DNA of 64,000 nucleotides from Turnera subulata (Eukaryota; Streptophyta; Magnoliopsida; Malpighiales; Passifloraceae). Below the pieces are notes generated by a model, which made no database searches, was not told the DNA's origin, and saw only the letters and a program-made list of their open reading frames with translations. Shown here in pieces: positions 13,401 through 25,645 of this stretch. The stretch's first letter is position 1, and each line of letters starts with the position of its first letter. The stretch spans positions 126,903-190,902 of the forward strand of contig JAKUCV010004868.1 of assembly GCA_028386065.3 (NCBI GenBank), written 5' to 3'. Position numbers and translations under genes: made by a program.

Positions 13401-13653
13401 ACTGGGCGTTGTCGATGATGGAACCGGGGACGGCTATGCTAACAGTAGGTAGCTTCGTCTCTTCTCTATCATCTTTCTCTTTCTTCTTCTTCTTCTTTTT
13501 CTGCTTTGTAGAATCGTCGCTGTTAACCGCGACTTCGGCCTCGGCTTCTGCTTCGGCCCTCTTCTTCTTCTTTTTCTGCTTTGTAGAATCGTCACCGTTA
13601 ACGGCGACTTCGGCCTCGGCCTCGGCTTCTGCTCTTTTCTTCTTCTTTCCCAT
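10411..13653 (-). CDS. SPOUT-domain RNA methyltransferase, C9orf114/SPOUT1 (CENP-32) family
   Basis: Eleven exons: 13653-13381, 13205-13158, 13024-12845, 12753-12687, 12591-12527, 12180-12102, 11834-11716, 11606-11527, 11055-10986, 10657-10580 and 10476-10411. The sum is 1125 nt, 374 aa, with GT-AG junctions throughout. After a Lys/Ala/Glu-rich N-terminus the fold starts near residue 67 (TVSIAVPGSIIDN, SLELATRLAGQIARAATIFR). It continues with LETPQYLRKALFP, the MLPPLDAPHHLRKHEW block, the inserted beta region, KPREEAGMYWGYKVRYA, and the C-terminal knot (GTSEHG, RHLLIAFGGLAGLE). It ends FQEPVKRALQKA. The family is annotated as S-adenosylmethionine-dependent RNA methyltransferases; the human member has a mitotic role, and the plant role is unknown to me. 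The start MGKKKK was chosen because the Arabidopsis homologue (At5g19300, from memory) starts the same way. An in-frame ATG 90 nt upstream (13743) is a possible alternative. Confidence 0.93.
10825..10874. repeat. 25-bp perfect tandem duplication in an intron
   Basis: Two identical 25-bp units (10825-10849 and 10850-10874) lie in the intron between exons 9 and 10 of the SPOUT methyltransferase. Confidence 0.9.
13498..13645 (-). repeat. In-frame tandem duplication in the methyltransferase N-terminus
   Basis: Two adjacent copies of about 66 bp each encode a block of roughly 22 residues: a lysine run, RAEAEAEAEVAVN, then DDSTKQ. The copies differ by one Gly/Ser change and in lysine count. The reading frame is kept. 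Confidence 0.85.
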
Positions 13654-14540
13654 TCTGCTTCTTGTCGTTCGGGATTTTCCTCCTCTTTTCTTTTCGAAGT
13701 GTTTCTGTTTCTGCTGGGTTGCTTTTTTACTTCGCAGTCGCACCTGCCTGCCGTTGCCTTGTGAGGGAGGGTTTTGGAGGGTGGGGGAGATGAAGAATCG
13801 TCATGGGCCCGCCTGAGGCAATAATTGGGCCTGTGGCACCACTGTAAACAGACCCAATTGGGACGAAATGCATAGCCACCCAACCCACTGGTTATGCAAG
13901 TCTGTAACAAGGTTAAAAAGAACGAGAAGGGTAATTTTATTTTACACATAATTTTATGAAATCGCGAAACACAATAATTAAATAGGGGAAATAAAGATGG
14001 TGGGTGGAGGGAAGGAGAGGAATGCTACAATTATAAACTTTTACCCTCCATTTCGACTGGGTTAAGAAGGCCCAATAGGTTTTCAGATACTTGTGATTAG
14101 AAAAAGGGGGAAAAATCCAAAATCCTCCAACACATTTGACTGGTTTGAGCTCTAAATTTTCCATTTATCGGACAAGTTCATACAATTTCTATTCAGATTT
14201 ATTATCTGCTTCTGTATATTCCATATCCATCATAATCCTACTAAAAACTAATTATATCACTGTCATCTCTATTTAAGAAAACCCCAAGACTTCCCCTACA
14301 ACGAGATAAATAAAACCATCTCTGACACTACAGTATCCTTCCCACGACGCCCAAGGTCTTGTTCTGTTCTCAGTCCATACTAGCTTTGCCGATAGAACCA
14401 TCTTCACGATTTGGACGCCATCTTCCCCGCCTTCCAAGAGAATTCTGCCATACATCTTCATATAATTATCCAAATCATAGGCAGCATAGGACTTGAAAAA
14501 TTATCAAAAGAATATATAGGCACTAAAACTTGTAATTACA
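13654..14540. other. Spacer between KAPP and the methyltransferase
   Basis: Both neighbours are on the minus strand, so this stretch holds the KAPP 3' UTR (right part) and the methyltransferase promoter (left part). From memory Arabidopsis has an alpha/beta hydrolase gene (At5g19290) at this position; no trace of one is visible here. Confidence 0.5.
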
Positions 14541-17500
14541 TTATGAATCAACTTTACAAGGAGACATTCTAGATTTCCTGCCAAAATCCAAGAAAATTAT
14601 GGAGGTGTTATCCTTTGTTCGCAGTGTTCTAGCCTCATTCAACAAAAAATCCGCAACCTTTGTAGCCATATCCTCCCCATCTTTGGAATATCTCTCCCTT
14701 GTCTGCAAAACAAAGTAAATCAAACATGTATCAGATATTAATCTCAGATTTTTACCACCAACATAAGGGGAATATGATGGAAGAAGAAGAAGACTTACCT
14801 GAAGGACAAGCTGAACTGCCTTTCTAACACTAATGACATCCCAAAAGCCGTCACTGCAATTTTTTAGGGAAATGAGATTTAAACTCCAATTATCTACTCT
14901 TCCACAAGGGAAAAAAGAAACATTTTGACCAGATTTTTCACTTGATGAAGGAAAAAGAACATTCTGACTGACACGTTCAAGAAACGTATGTGATAATATA
15001 TAAGACAGCAGGTATTGCTGAAACTAGTAACTGATAACTACCAGAGAAAAGGTGACAGAACTATCACCTTGCCATCACTGCAAAGGCACAACTTGCCCGA
15101 TTAATATGCACAACTTGACTAATGTAAGGCTCTGAACTGAACCGAGCATCCTGCTGTTTCAGAAACTTATCTCCAAGCACCCGAGCAAGGTTCAATCCTG
15201 AACCGGGATGGAGAAGAATGATGGTCTAAGTTTAAAATTTGAAATGGAAATTGTATGAGCAAGTCATTTTCTCACTTACCACAAAGACGTGTTTCTCCAT
15301 CCTTCAATGGTTCTCCAATTTCACTGATTCGAAGTCTTTCAGAATAACTAGCTACTCTGTGGTCTTCTGTCATCTTAATCAGCTTGCCATCAACACTGGA
15401 AAATTATACACGTATAGTATTAAAGGGAACGGTTATAGTGGAAAAGTTTTAAAACTGTGAAAATCTGCAAGTTTTAGTAGTTATATCGCCTCCATGATAG
15501 CTGGTAATGTAAATGCAGGAAAACTGAAACGCAAGTAGTAGCTTAAAGTAACTACTGGCTTAGAACTTATCACCAAGGACCATCATTGCAGCCAATGAAC
15601 CACAGGCTTGGTATACGATTTGTTTTTATATGCCCCTAAAACAAGAGTCTACCATTAGAAGCCAAAATCAAGAACTTACTTGATAACACAAGCTGAGTCT
15701 CCAAGATTTGCACATTGAGCAAAAAAACTTTCATCGCCACCAACCCAAACTAGAAGTAATGTAGCCGTACAACCCTGCAGGGAGTTGATTATCATTAGAA
15801 ATATTCTATTGACAAAAAGTTGTCTATCTAAAAGTCCAGAACTTAAGAAAACAGTATCTGAAGCAGTTTAATTCCTTAGACAGTCTGACAGCACCAATTT
15901 ATTTATGCAACTCCAATGCCATGGCATTAAACATTTAGCCATGATTGTTTACAACCCTGTGCTAAATCCCTCTACTTGTTCAGCTCTCAAAGGTATTTAA
16001 AGCCTCCATGAGACTCTTTCCTATGTAAGGTCCCTGCAGCCAATTTGCTATGGTTAAATATAAGGGCACACTACACTTGCAAAAGAAACTCCTGCTCAAA
16101 TTTCGATACTCCAGTAGTAGCGAGTGGGGTGGTAAATTTAAGGGCACCCGCCTTCAATTCAGATGTATCATAAACAACTGATGGCTCTCCACGTGTGAGG
16201 CAGGAGTTAGTCATAGGTTTTCCTTTCCCTCAACCAATCCAACCGTGTCAAACATGATATTGGTCTAACAATTTTTTATGAGCTGACTGAACAAAGATGG
16301 ACTGAAGCTAAATAGATTTGAATTGAGGTTAACTGGCATTCAATTGGCAATGGGTGCATATCCTCAAAACTGAATCTAAAGCACAAAGCAGAAAGCTCCT
16401 TCTCATGTTGTTTTCTTTGGTTTGGAGACACATAGATAATGACCTTGAGCTCAGCAGTAATGGAAAATTAACTAGCAAAAGAAGAAAAGGCAAGGAAGAA
16501 ACCTCATAGTAGTTATTCAAGGAAGCTTCAGTTTGAGAAAATGCAACTCTCAGGACATCTGAGGCATCACATTGAGACAAGACCTTCTCCCTGGTTGATG
16601 AATCTGACAAAATGCTGGCAACCTTCTCAAGCAGAAGTCTGGAGGGAAGCAGAAAGTGGAACAAATCAGCAGCTTACATAATATTGCATAACACCACATA
16701 ACAAAGAATTAAAAAGAGATAGGGTAGCAAAAGGAATCAAGTCTTTAGCATCTTCATGCAAGTACGGAACAGTGGCTGGGGAAGGGACAAGACAAGCAAA
16801 CTGAATAAAAGAGGAAAACAGAGAAGAAGTCTTAAATCTTACAGAATATTAAAATACTGTTTGCTGTACCAATAAGAAAAGGATAAGGTTTCAATTTACA
16901 GCATGGTGACACATGAAGGCTCAAATTAGAGTACTAACTTGCTAGCAGCATCGGCAGCAGCTACTCCACCATGTCCATCGCAAATACCAAAGACTCCAAA
17001 CTACAAGATAAGAAACAAGCAACTTTAGCATTTGAGAAATCTAGTTACAACTTCAAAGAGTGCCAAACCAACAATTAAAACCTGGTTAATGCCAGGAATA
17101 GGCCATTGATAATAGCAAACATCTTCCATGGGGAGCTTTTTTCCTCCTCGCCGCATGGCCATTGGATCAGATGCAATACCAACAGCAAATGGTATGTCGC
17201 TATCTAATTTTGATGTAACATTAACCTGCCAAACAGAGATATACAAACACATTCACTCATAAAAGTAGCCAGTGAGGGGTTTATTAGAACTCTCATACCA
17301 AAAATGGAACAGTTTATGTCCAAATCATATCTATATCCCAGAATGCATAATAAGCAGAAATGAGCAGCTACTCATCTATAGGGTAAAGTGAAAAGGAACA
17401 CAAATTTTTAAAGAAGGTGAAAGAAAATTACAAGAGCTAATGCAAACAGCAGTAAGAGTAATCATAATTTCTGAATTTTCTGGTGTGGCCTGATTGGCTT

Positions 17501-19980
17501 ATTCTGAAAGCTACCGGCTCAATTTCACTTAGTAACAGTACCGTATCACAATTCAATGTCACAACCATAGCCATCTACGTAGACCACCAAAACTGCAAAG
17601 AAGCAGTATCCTAAAAACCACCTAAATATGAGTACCTAATCAACAAGAAGTGGTAACCAGTGGAATGCTATCAAAAAAGCCATTCTATTTGTTTGCATGA
17701 AAAGCATGAGGAACTTAAGTCTGAAGAAATCATGATACTGGCATAAATTTAGCTCAGAGCAAATTGAAATGGACTAGAAAATCTTCCCCTTAAACATGAA
17801 TGCTTAAATTGCACAAACAGATATGACTTACAAATACTTTCGAGGTTGTGCCAAGTGTTATTACACCTCCACTTGACAGCTCCACCGGATCACCCCATTG
17901 TCGACTTCCAGTATCAGGATGGTTAATTGGCTGAGAATTCAAAAGAGTTCCATTTAGGCTACCCATGTCTACCAGCTCCCATTTTTTTTTCTGAAACCAA
18001 AGGGCAAGACCAAAAAGTGAGCATACCATGAACCAACCCAGATTCCAAAGTCAAGCAAATAGTAGTATTGTGATAAAGAAGTTACATTTGCATTCCAGTT
18101 AATCATTGCATGTTTCCCTGAAACCTCTGAATCATTCAATATCAAGTCACCAGAAACCCTTCCAAGGGTTAGAGGAAGCTTTGAACTATTAGTTGACTGT
18201 ACAGAACATTTGCGTCCACAGGAAGGACCAGAAATGACCTCCAGAGACAGACAGCTACCTGCATTTCTAACAGAAATAATGGTAACATATTTTCCACATC
18301 CAGATAAATAAAGTGTGCATCGAGAATTTCTTCCATGCAAGTGAAACGAAAAAGAAATTACTTTGATCAATGATGACCTCTGGGACAGAGTCCTGAAGTA
18401 TGTGATCTTCTGAAACAGATCTCAAGTATTGATCTTCCTGCCTGACACGTCTTTGCACTTCAGCTAAGCGCTCTGTCAGTGGGCCACATCTCAGAGTTTG
18501 GCCCACTGAGATCTCCTCAGCAGCATCTGGAACTACATCCAAAACCACACTACCACCAGGGACTATCACGAAGACACAATAAAACATTTCAATTCCAAAT
18601 AGAAAGAAACTGGAAATAAAAAATTAGCATGATGTGAAGGTACAATTTATCGCACCTTGGTTTGGATGAGGAGAGGCTACAGGAAGCCTCTGTTTATAAA
18701 TTAGTCCATGATTTCGGGGTGTGCGCAAAAGCCCTTCATTTTGGTAGCATGCTCCCTCCAGATCATAATATCTAGTGAAATCATTATTTTGATCACGAGC
18801 ATCGGCGGCATCCAAAACAAGTGGCCTCTCCAACTCTTCAATCTTAAAAATGTGTCATAAGGAGCGATCATCACAAACTGGCAAATTATGTCCTCAATAG
18901 GAAGCATTCAGAGATTACAACTTCCAAAATAGAGGCGTCAAAAGTAGAGGACAGCAGACAACAAAGACATGATTGCCTTATAATGACCTTGTAAACTCTT
19001 TGATCAGTCGACATTTTAAAACTATAAATTTTAGTTCAGACATGGCTACCCAGTGTAAAGAATCGCAGTCCCTTGACTACATTCTAGTAATTGCCCTAAA
19101 AACACAAATGTTGCAAGCCTCATGCACACGATCACAGAGCAAACATGTTAAGTTCCTTTTATCAGATTCACACGCTAAAAACTGAAGCCAAATGAAATAA
19201 AACCGCATCTGGCCCCCGAAAATCATAATAACATTAAAGAGAAATTCCCCACGAACACAAACAAAAATGAGCTTCCAGCGGTGAAAACTAGCAGGTAAAC
19301 TGAAAAAATCATCGACAGAATAAAAACAACACCGTTTTCACTCAAAACAATCATCGTCAAATTCAATAACACCGGCCTCACATCCCATTCATCTAAAGAA
19401 ATACCTAACACTACCGTTCCCCTGAATCAGAAAATCTCTATAACGCATAAACGCTAAGACAAAAACACGCCTTGGAAATAACCAAATGGTGAGGATTAGA
19501 ATTCACCACCGCCAGCTGATCAAACGTTTATCGAGCTAATAAAACTAATCACCAAACTCAAAAAACATCAATCACGAGCCCCAGCCTCGATCAACACACC
19601 CTAACTCTCACTTCTCGAGATCAACATTAATCTAAATCAATCAATCAATCAACTTTTTTATTTAAATATATATATATATATATAAAAGAACAACGGATTC
19701 GAAGAGGCGGTTACGCGGTCGCTGAGCTCGCACAGTCTCGAGGCAAAGGGAGCAGGAGAATAATTTTAGATTAGTGTATGGAGGGAGGGAGGGAGGGAGT
19801 TAGGTAGGTTACCTTAACAGTGCGAGAGCGGGAGGAGGAGGAGGAGGAGGAGGAAGGGGAGGAAGAGGAAGAAGGGAAGAAGAAGCGCCATGGTTTACAG
19901 GCGAGGAGGATGAGGAGGAGGATCAAAAGCAGCATAAGGAGGAGGACACCCACAATGCTCTCCACCATCATTATCGCCAT
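14541..19980 (-). CDS. KAPP: Kinase-associated protein phosphatase (membrane-anchored FHA-PP2C)
   Basis: Thirteen exons: 19980-19813, 18842-18656, 18562-18362, 18258-18086, 17990-17832, 17225-17082, 17000-16939, 16638-16503, 15774-15680, 15395-15280, 15197-15068, 14853-14799 and 14702-14541. The sum is 1788 nt, 595 aa, against about 581 in Arabidopsis. Seen: one hydrophobic anchor at residues 8-28 ending ACKPWR, then a serine run; an FHA domain at about 205-275 (LGRVSGDL, SEVSGKHA, WELVDMGSLNGT); and a PP2C domain at about 305-585 with PMEDVC, ICDGHGG, ANLGDSACV, SDGFWDV and TKDNTSIIFLD. The acidic metal-binding residues are all present, so it should be active. By family knowledge, the FHA domain binds phosphorylated receptor kinases such as CLAVATA1 and the phosphatase dampens their signalling at the plasma membrane. 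MAIMM was chosen as the start because the hydrophobic anchor follows at once. Confidence 0.95.
19665..19685. repeat. (TA)n microsatellite in KAPP intron 1
   Basis: A short run of alternating TA lies in the 970-bp first intron of KAPP. Confidence 0.8.
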
Positions 19981-20091
19981 ACACGTCTCTCTTCTCTTTC
20001 TTCAATCTCCCTTCTCGGGCATCGGTCGAGAATTGCCAGATTTGCGATTCGCGATAACCTCGCTTTGAAATGGTCGCGCTTCGCATTTCAC

Positions 20092-20095
<4 letters not shown>

Positions 20096-20123
<28 letters not shown>

Positions 20124-20156
20124 CCCTTTCCCCTCCTCTTCTCTCTCTCTCTCTCG
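20096..20156. repeat. (CT)n / (GA)n microsatellite in the KAPP leader region
   Basis: Two CT runs (20096-20126 and about 20140-20156) lie 116-176 bp upstream of the KAPP start codon. In the KAPP sense they read (GA)n. GA repeats in plant leaders are known binding sites of BBR/BPC GAGA factors, so a regulatory role is possible but not shown. Confidence 0.75.
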
Positions 20157-20159
20157 GTT

Positions 20160-23100
20160 TCTCTTTTTTTTTTTTCTTTTTAATTTTTTTTGTTATTTCT
20201 CTCCTTATTAGTATTTTATTTTCTTCCTCCTCCCATCTATTGTTTGATTGTTTCTAATTTATATCGTCTCCCTCTCCTAGTCTGAGCGGTGGTGATACAG
20301 TGGTATGGTACTCTTTGACCTTCGTGTGTTGCCAAGTAGCCGCAACTTATATGCTGCTCTCTAATGTCTTTTTCATTTTTCAGCTTTCTTTTTTTTTTTT
20401 TTGGGTGGAAGAGGAAAGAGTATTTTACTATTTTTCGAGCCATTTGTAAATATACTGAATCTTGCAGGAATCGTGAAATATGTTTTTTTTAAATTCCGAC
20501 ATTATGTCATTTTTGTTGTATGATGATAATATTATGGATTTTTATGACAATGGTTATTCATGCTCAAATTTTACTTAGAAAACTGAAATACTAATCAGAC
20601 CAAACCAGGAAAAAAAAAACTGAAATGCTAAAACAAAACGGGAACGGGTACTTTACTTGCAGAATAAGGGTTAAGGATCCTAATTAATACTCGTTAAAAA
20701 AAGTCTAAGCATTTGGTTTTACAAGGATCCTAATTAATACACTCGTTAAAAAAAGTCTAAGCAATTGGTTTTACAATCCACATCCACAATAATGTCGTAA
20801 GAAATGGGTTATTTTTTTTTTTCTCTTTTCTTTTCTTTGGAGTATATGTTTATCTTTTTATTTGGGAAACTGAATTAGGTGGATGATTTCTTAAATTGCT
20901 TGTTTGTGGTAGGAAAAAGGACTATGCCACTCCTCTACCAACCATTTACCATTTATAGGGACTCTCCTTTTGAACTCGTATGTATTTTCTATACTATAAA
21001 ACAACATATGAATATACCACAAAGCCAGCTTAGGACACGAGTAACAAATATATAGACCATCAAACCAGATTAGGACACGGGTTTGCTAATAATTCCATAA
21101 TTGCTTGAAACATAATTTACCATAAAAGTCGGATTAGGAACAGAACTTTTGACGAGGGATGACAACGAATTGAATTTCTACTATAATTGCTCTTATTATC
21201 CATAATTGCTTGAAACATAATTTGTTGAAAACTAGTGGGTTAATAATTTGATTTCTGCAAATACCATCATCGATGCACACTTATTATGATGGGGCTAGGG
21301 AGAGTTAAGGGGTAGGTGAGAGTATGTGTATCTACGATATTTTACCTGTTATTATTTTTTCAAAAACAAAAAATGAGGGACTTTACATTCTAGAAGCAAG
21401 ACAAATATTTTTTTAATCTCGACAGAGGAGATCTAGATCCACCGTCCACGTAACCACATGGACGGATTGGATATTCTCGCTTTTGTTTAAAACTTTAAAG
21501 AGCTTTCGGTTTCTCTATCCCTTTTTGGGTGAAGAGGGAGCTGCCTTTTAGTTGTTATTGTCTACAAGACTACAAGTGTCGGGGGGTTGCTTGCGTGGCC
21601 AGTGACGCAAGGCTTGGGCTACTTTGGGCTCATAAAGGAAGAATAAGATGGACTGGGCCCGTCTCTTAATTGGGTAGACACCGAATCCAACTCCATTCTT
21701 TTTTTTTTAATTAAAAAACCAGACTTTGTTTTGGTACACTAAAAGACAGAGTTTCATCCTATTGTAACCTTTTTTTTTTCAATTAAAATTTCAGCCTACT
21801 GAAAAAAACGAAGAAGGTCATCCTAAAATTTTGATTAAATTTTCATTTTGTTTTATGGGAAATAAAGTTTTTTCATGTCAAGTTGTTTTCTGTGCAAATT
21901 TTTACTGGCTCCGTTTTGGTATGTGGAGCCACAAAGTTTTTGTTTCCCACATAGAAAGATTTTTTTTTTTTGAGCATATCATAAAAAATGGTATGCCCCT
22001 TGATAGAGAAATCAAGGTACTCTGAAATTAAAATTCTGCTCACAACCATTTTTGGATCCGTGATAAAAATAATTGATTTTTTTTTCCAAAACAACTTGAA
22101 TCCGTAGAGATCTAACAATTTTACAGTGATGGAGGGACAATAAGGATATTTTTGGAGTTGAATTGATGTCACCATAGTTAAAAGTGCGTAAGATCCTATC
22201 CATTTTTTATTTAAACAAAGCATGTGGGCCAAGAATACCTAATAAGTCTGTCCAATTACCCGGTGCGGAAAGAAAAAAAGATAATAACAATACGTGGCCA
22301 TTACCGTCAAGTACTAAAGAAATTAAAATATCACCTGAAATGTGACTTCAGTCCTCCAACCAAATCAGATCATCTTACCATCAATAAAATACTACAGAAA
22401 CATCACCATCGGATTAACAAAAACATATAAAAAGGACACAATTTAATGGCGATCCCAGTCACCTTATTAAGCAGAATATAAATCTGACAAAATGGCAGTA
22501 AAGCACACAAGAAAGAATATAGAATTGCAAAATGTGATTAAGTTTGCCGTTATCTCCGGGTGAAGGAGAAGATGACTTCAAGAGTGAGATTTGACAGGCT
22601 AAATGTCTAGACATCAAAAATATTTAGACCCACGACTTGCATTCCCAATTAACGATTTGCATTCCCAATTAATTCATTCACATTGATTATCATTCAATAA
22701 AGAAACGAAATTTAATAGAGTCAAAATCTGTTAAAAAGTAAATATAACTAATATACCAAGTAATGGTTTAACCAAAAAGAAGCGTAGTAATGTAACAAGG
22801 GTAGTTTTGTACTGTACCAGTTGGGCCAAAGTTTTCGAGCGAGAATGCCGAGCTCTGGACATGTCTCCTTAACTGGAACTTGGACTCTTAAAATATTTTG
22901 GTCGAGAAAGAAGATGTTTTGTTAATAAGCCAGTACACTGAAATTATAACAGAAGGGACGTATTTATTACAAGGAGTTGAAGCAGTTATGGAATGCCAAA
23001 CATTTTTTTATTGAATTCTTAGTTTGCCCATTTAGTAATAAAATTACTAGTAGATAAGTTTTTGCGGAAAAGAATCTAGTGACAGATATGACTACCAAAT

Positions 23101-23520
23101 ATTGAGATTTCGGTTTCTATAGTCATTTGTCTGAGTTGGTGCTTCCTATGGTAGGTGGGCTAAATATATCTGAACTCTATCATTCAGTTATTTTTTCATT
23201 TAAGGAAGTTTTGGGCCACAGATTCTACATTTGATTCAGACTAGAGAATAGTTAAAATGGGTTGATGGTAGGGAAATTGAGTACTTGATCATGGTGAGGT
23301 TTTTCCACTGAAAACAATGAGGACTGCAAATAAAATGAAATGATATAAAATCTCATGTTATGTTGGGATAGATGAAGATAAATGCTCAGTAAAATTCTCA
23401 GTACTAATGGTAGTAGTTTTTTTGGTCTAACTATACTTTAGTATGATGTTTCCGACATTCATGTATGTGTTAGATGATGATCGGTTTCATACTTTTCTGA
23501 TCTGCTTCACTCTATTGTGA
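20160..23520. other. AT-rich spacer upstream of KAPP
   Basis: No gene is recognised in 3.4 kb. Short direct duplications are present: 20673-20722 against 20723-20775 (about 50 bp, one copy with two extra bases), a 24-bp repeat at about 21095 and 21199, and a 20-bp near-perfect tandem at 22632-22671. Open frames here are short, and the two longest overlap on opposite strands (21831-22232). Confidence 0.5.
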
Positions 23521-23524
23521 CATT

Positions 23525-25645
23525 TAGCGTCGGGACTATAAGCGACAATAAATTTTCTGACAATAGCTTTATTTCTAACACGTAGATATATTGGAGTAAA
23601 AATTTTCTTATCAAAAAAATTTCTTTGTGATATTTTCATCATTGAAAAGGTATTGATTAGTGGTACCTACTTCATTTGTAAATCATTACAAAGAAATTAA
23701 TTTGTCTCGCTTTATTATGTTAGGAAAATATGCTTCGCTTTGTTATAACAATTTGTGTCGGAGGTACAAGCAACAATAGATAGTTCCTTAATAGTTTAAT
23801 TTCTAACACGTGTATATGTTGGAGAAAAGATTCTCTTATCCGATCAATTTCGTTATGATATTCCTAACATTGAAAAAATATTAGGTAACATTTTAGTACC
23901 AACCACAATTGCAAATTATCATAAAAATTTCTCCATTTGTCTCACTTTATTACGTTAAGAAGATTTGCTTCACTTTGTTGGAAGTACAAACAACAATAAA
24001 TAGTTTATTAATACTTCAATTTCCAACACGCGTAATCTTCTTATTTAATCGATTTCGTTATGATATTCCTAGTATTGAAAAAGTATTAGGTAACTCTCGA
24101 ATACCAACCACAATTGCAAATCATCACAAAATTTCCTCATTTGCCTCACTTTATTCTATTAAGAAGATCTACTTCGCTTTGTTATGACAGTTTGTGTCGG
24201 AAGTACAAGCAACAATAAATAGTTCGTTAATAGTTCAATTTCTAACACCTGTATTTGTTGGAGTAAAGATTTGTTTATTCAATTAGTTTCGTTATGATAT
24301 TCCTAACATTTGAAAATCATCACAAAATATCTCATTTTGTCTCACTTTATTATGTTAAGAAGATCTGTTTCACTGTATTAAAAGTCTAAGCAACAACAAA
24401 TAGTATGTTAATAGTTCAATTTGTAACACGATGTATACATGGGAGTAAAGATTTTCTTATCCAACTAATTCCGTTATGATATTCCTAACATTGAAAAAGT
24501 ATTAGGCAACAATTAAATACCAACCGCAGTCGCAAATCATCAAAAAAATTTCCTCATTTGTCTCACTACATTATGTTAAGAAGATCTACTTCCCCCTGTT
24601 ATGACAGTTTGTGTCGGAAGTACAAGCAACAATAAATAGTTCGTTAATAGTTCATTTTCTAACACCTATATATGTTGGAGTATATTGGAGTAAAGTTTTT
24701 CTTATCCGATCAGCTTCGTTATGATATTCCTAACATTGCAAATCATCACAAAAAATTCTCATTATGTATCACTTTATTATGTTAAAAAGATCTGTTTTAC
24801 TTTATCGAAAGTACAAGCAACAATAAATAGTTTGTTAATAGTTCAATTTGTAACACGTGTATATATGGGAGTAAAGATTTTCTTATCCAACCAATTTCGT
24901 TCTGATATTCCTAACATTGAAAAAGTATTAGGTAACAGTTAAATACCAACCACAAAAATTTCCTCATTTGTCTCACTTTATTACGTTAAGAAGATTTGTT
25001 TTGCTTTGTCGAAAGTACAAGCAACAATAAATAGTTTGTTAATAGTTCAAGTTGCAACACGTGTATATATGGAAGTAAAGATTTTCTTATCCAACCAATT
25101 TCGTTATGATATTCCTTACATTGAAAAAGTATTAGGTAACAGTTAAATACCGACCACAAAAATTTCCTTATTTGTCTCACTTTATTACGTTAAGAAGATT
25201 TGTTTCGCTCTGTTATGACAGTTTGTGTCGGAAGTACAAGCAACAATAAATAGTTCATTAATAGTTTGATTTCTAACACCTCTATATGTTGGAGATTTTC
25301 TTATCAAATCAGTTTCATTATGATATTTCTAACATTGAAAAAGTATTAGGTAATAGTTTAACAACAACCACAATTGCAAATCATCAAAAAAATTTCCCTA
25401 TTTGCAATCTGCTTTTGTCAGAAGTACAAGCAACAATAAATAGTTTGTTAATGGTTCAATTTCAGACACGTGTATATATTAGAGTAAAAATTTTTTATTC
25501 AATTAATTTTGTTATAATATTCTTATCATTGAAAAAGTATTAGGTAACAGTTTAACACCAACCACGGTTGCAAATCTTCAGGAAAGTTTCATTATTAGTC
25601 TCACATTGTTATGTTAAGAAGATCTGCTTTGTTCTGTTATGACAA
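23525..25645. repeat. AT-rich tandem satellite array, about 10 degenerate units
   Basis: A degenerate unit of 185-244 bp recurs. Landmark octamers (AATAAATAG or close variants) fall near 23530, 23772, 23992, 24211, 24396, 24629, 24820, 25024, 25241 and 25433. Each unit carries a TTCGTTATGATATTCCTAAC-like block, a GAAAAAGTATTAGGTAAC block and a CACTTTATTA(C/T)GTTAAGAAGAT block. Units come in two forms: a long form with TTTGTGTCGGAAGTACAAG and a short form lacking about 20 bp before AAGTACAAG. No coding potential is evident. The last unit ends in a run of A near 25645. Confidence 0.85.

Noticed and set aside
13385..13816. 143-codon frame on the plus strand
   Set aside because: Antisense shadow of the SPOUT methyltransferase exon 1 repeats.
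23525..25645. CRISPR-like or coding tandem array
   Set aside because: Units are degenerate, AT-rich, contiguous and without spacers, in a plant genome; it is a satellite.
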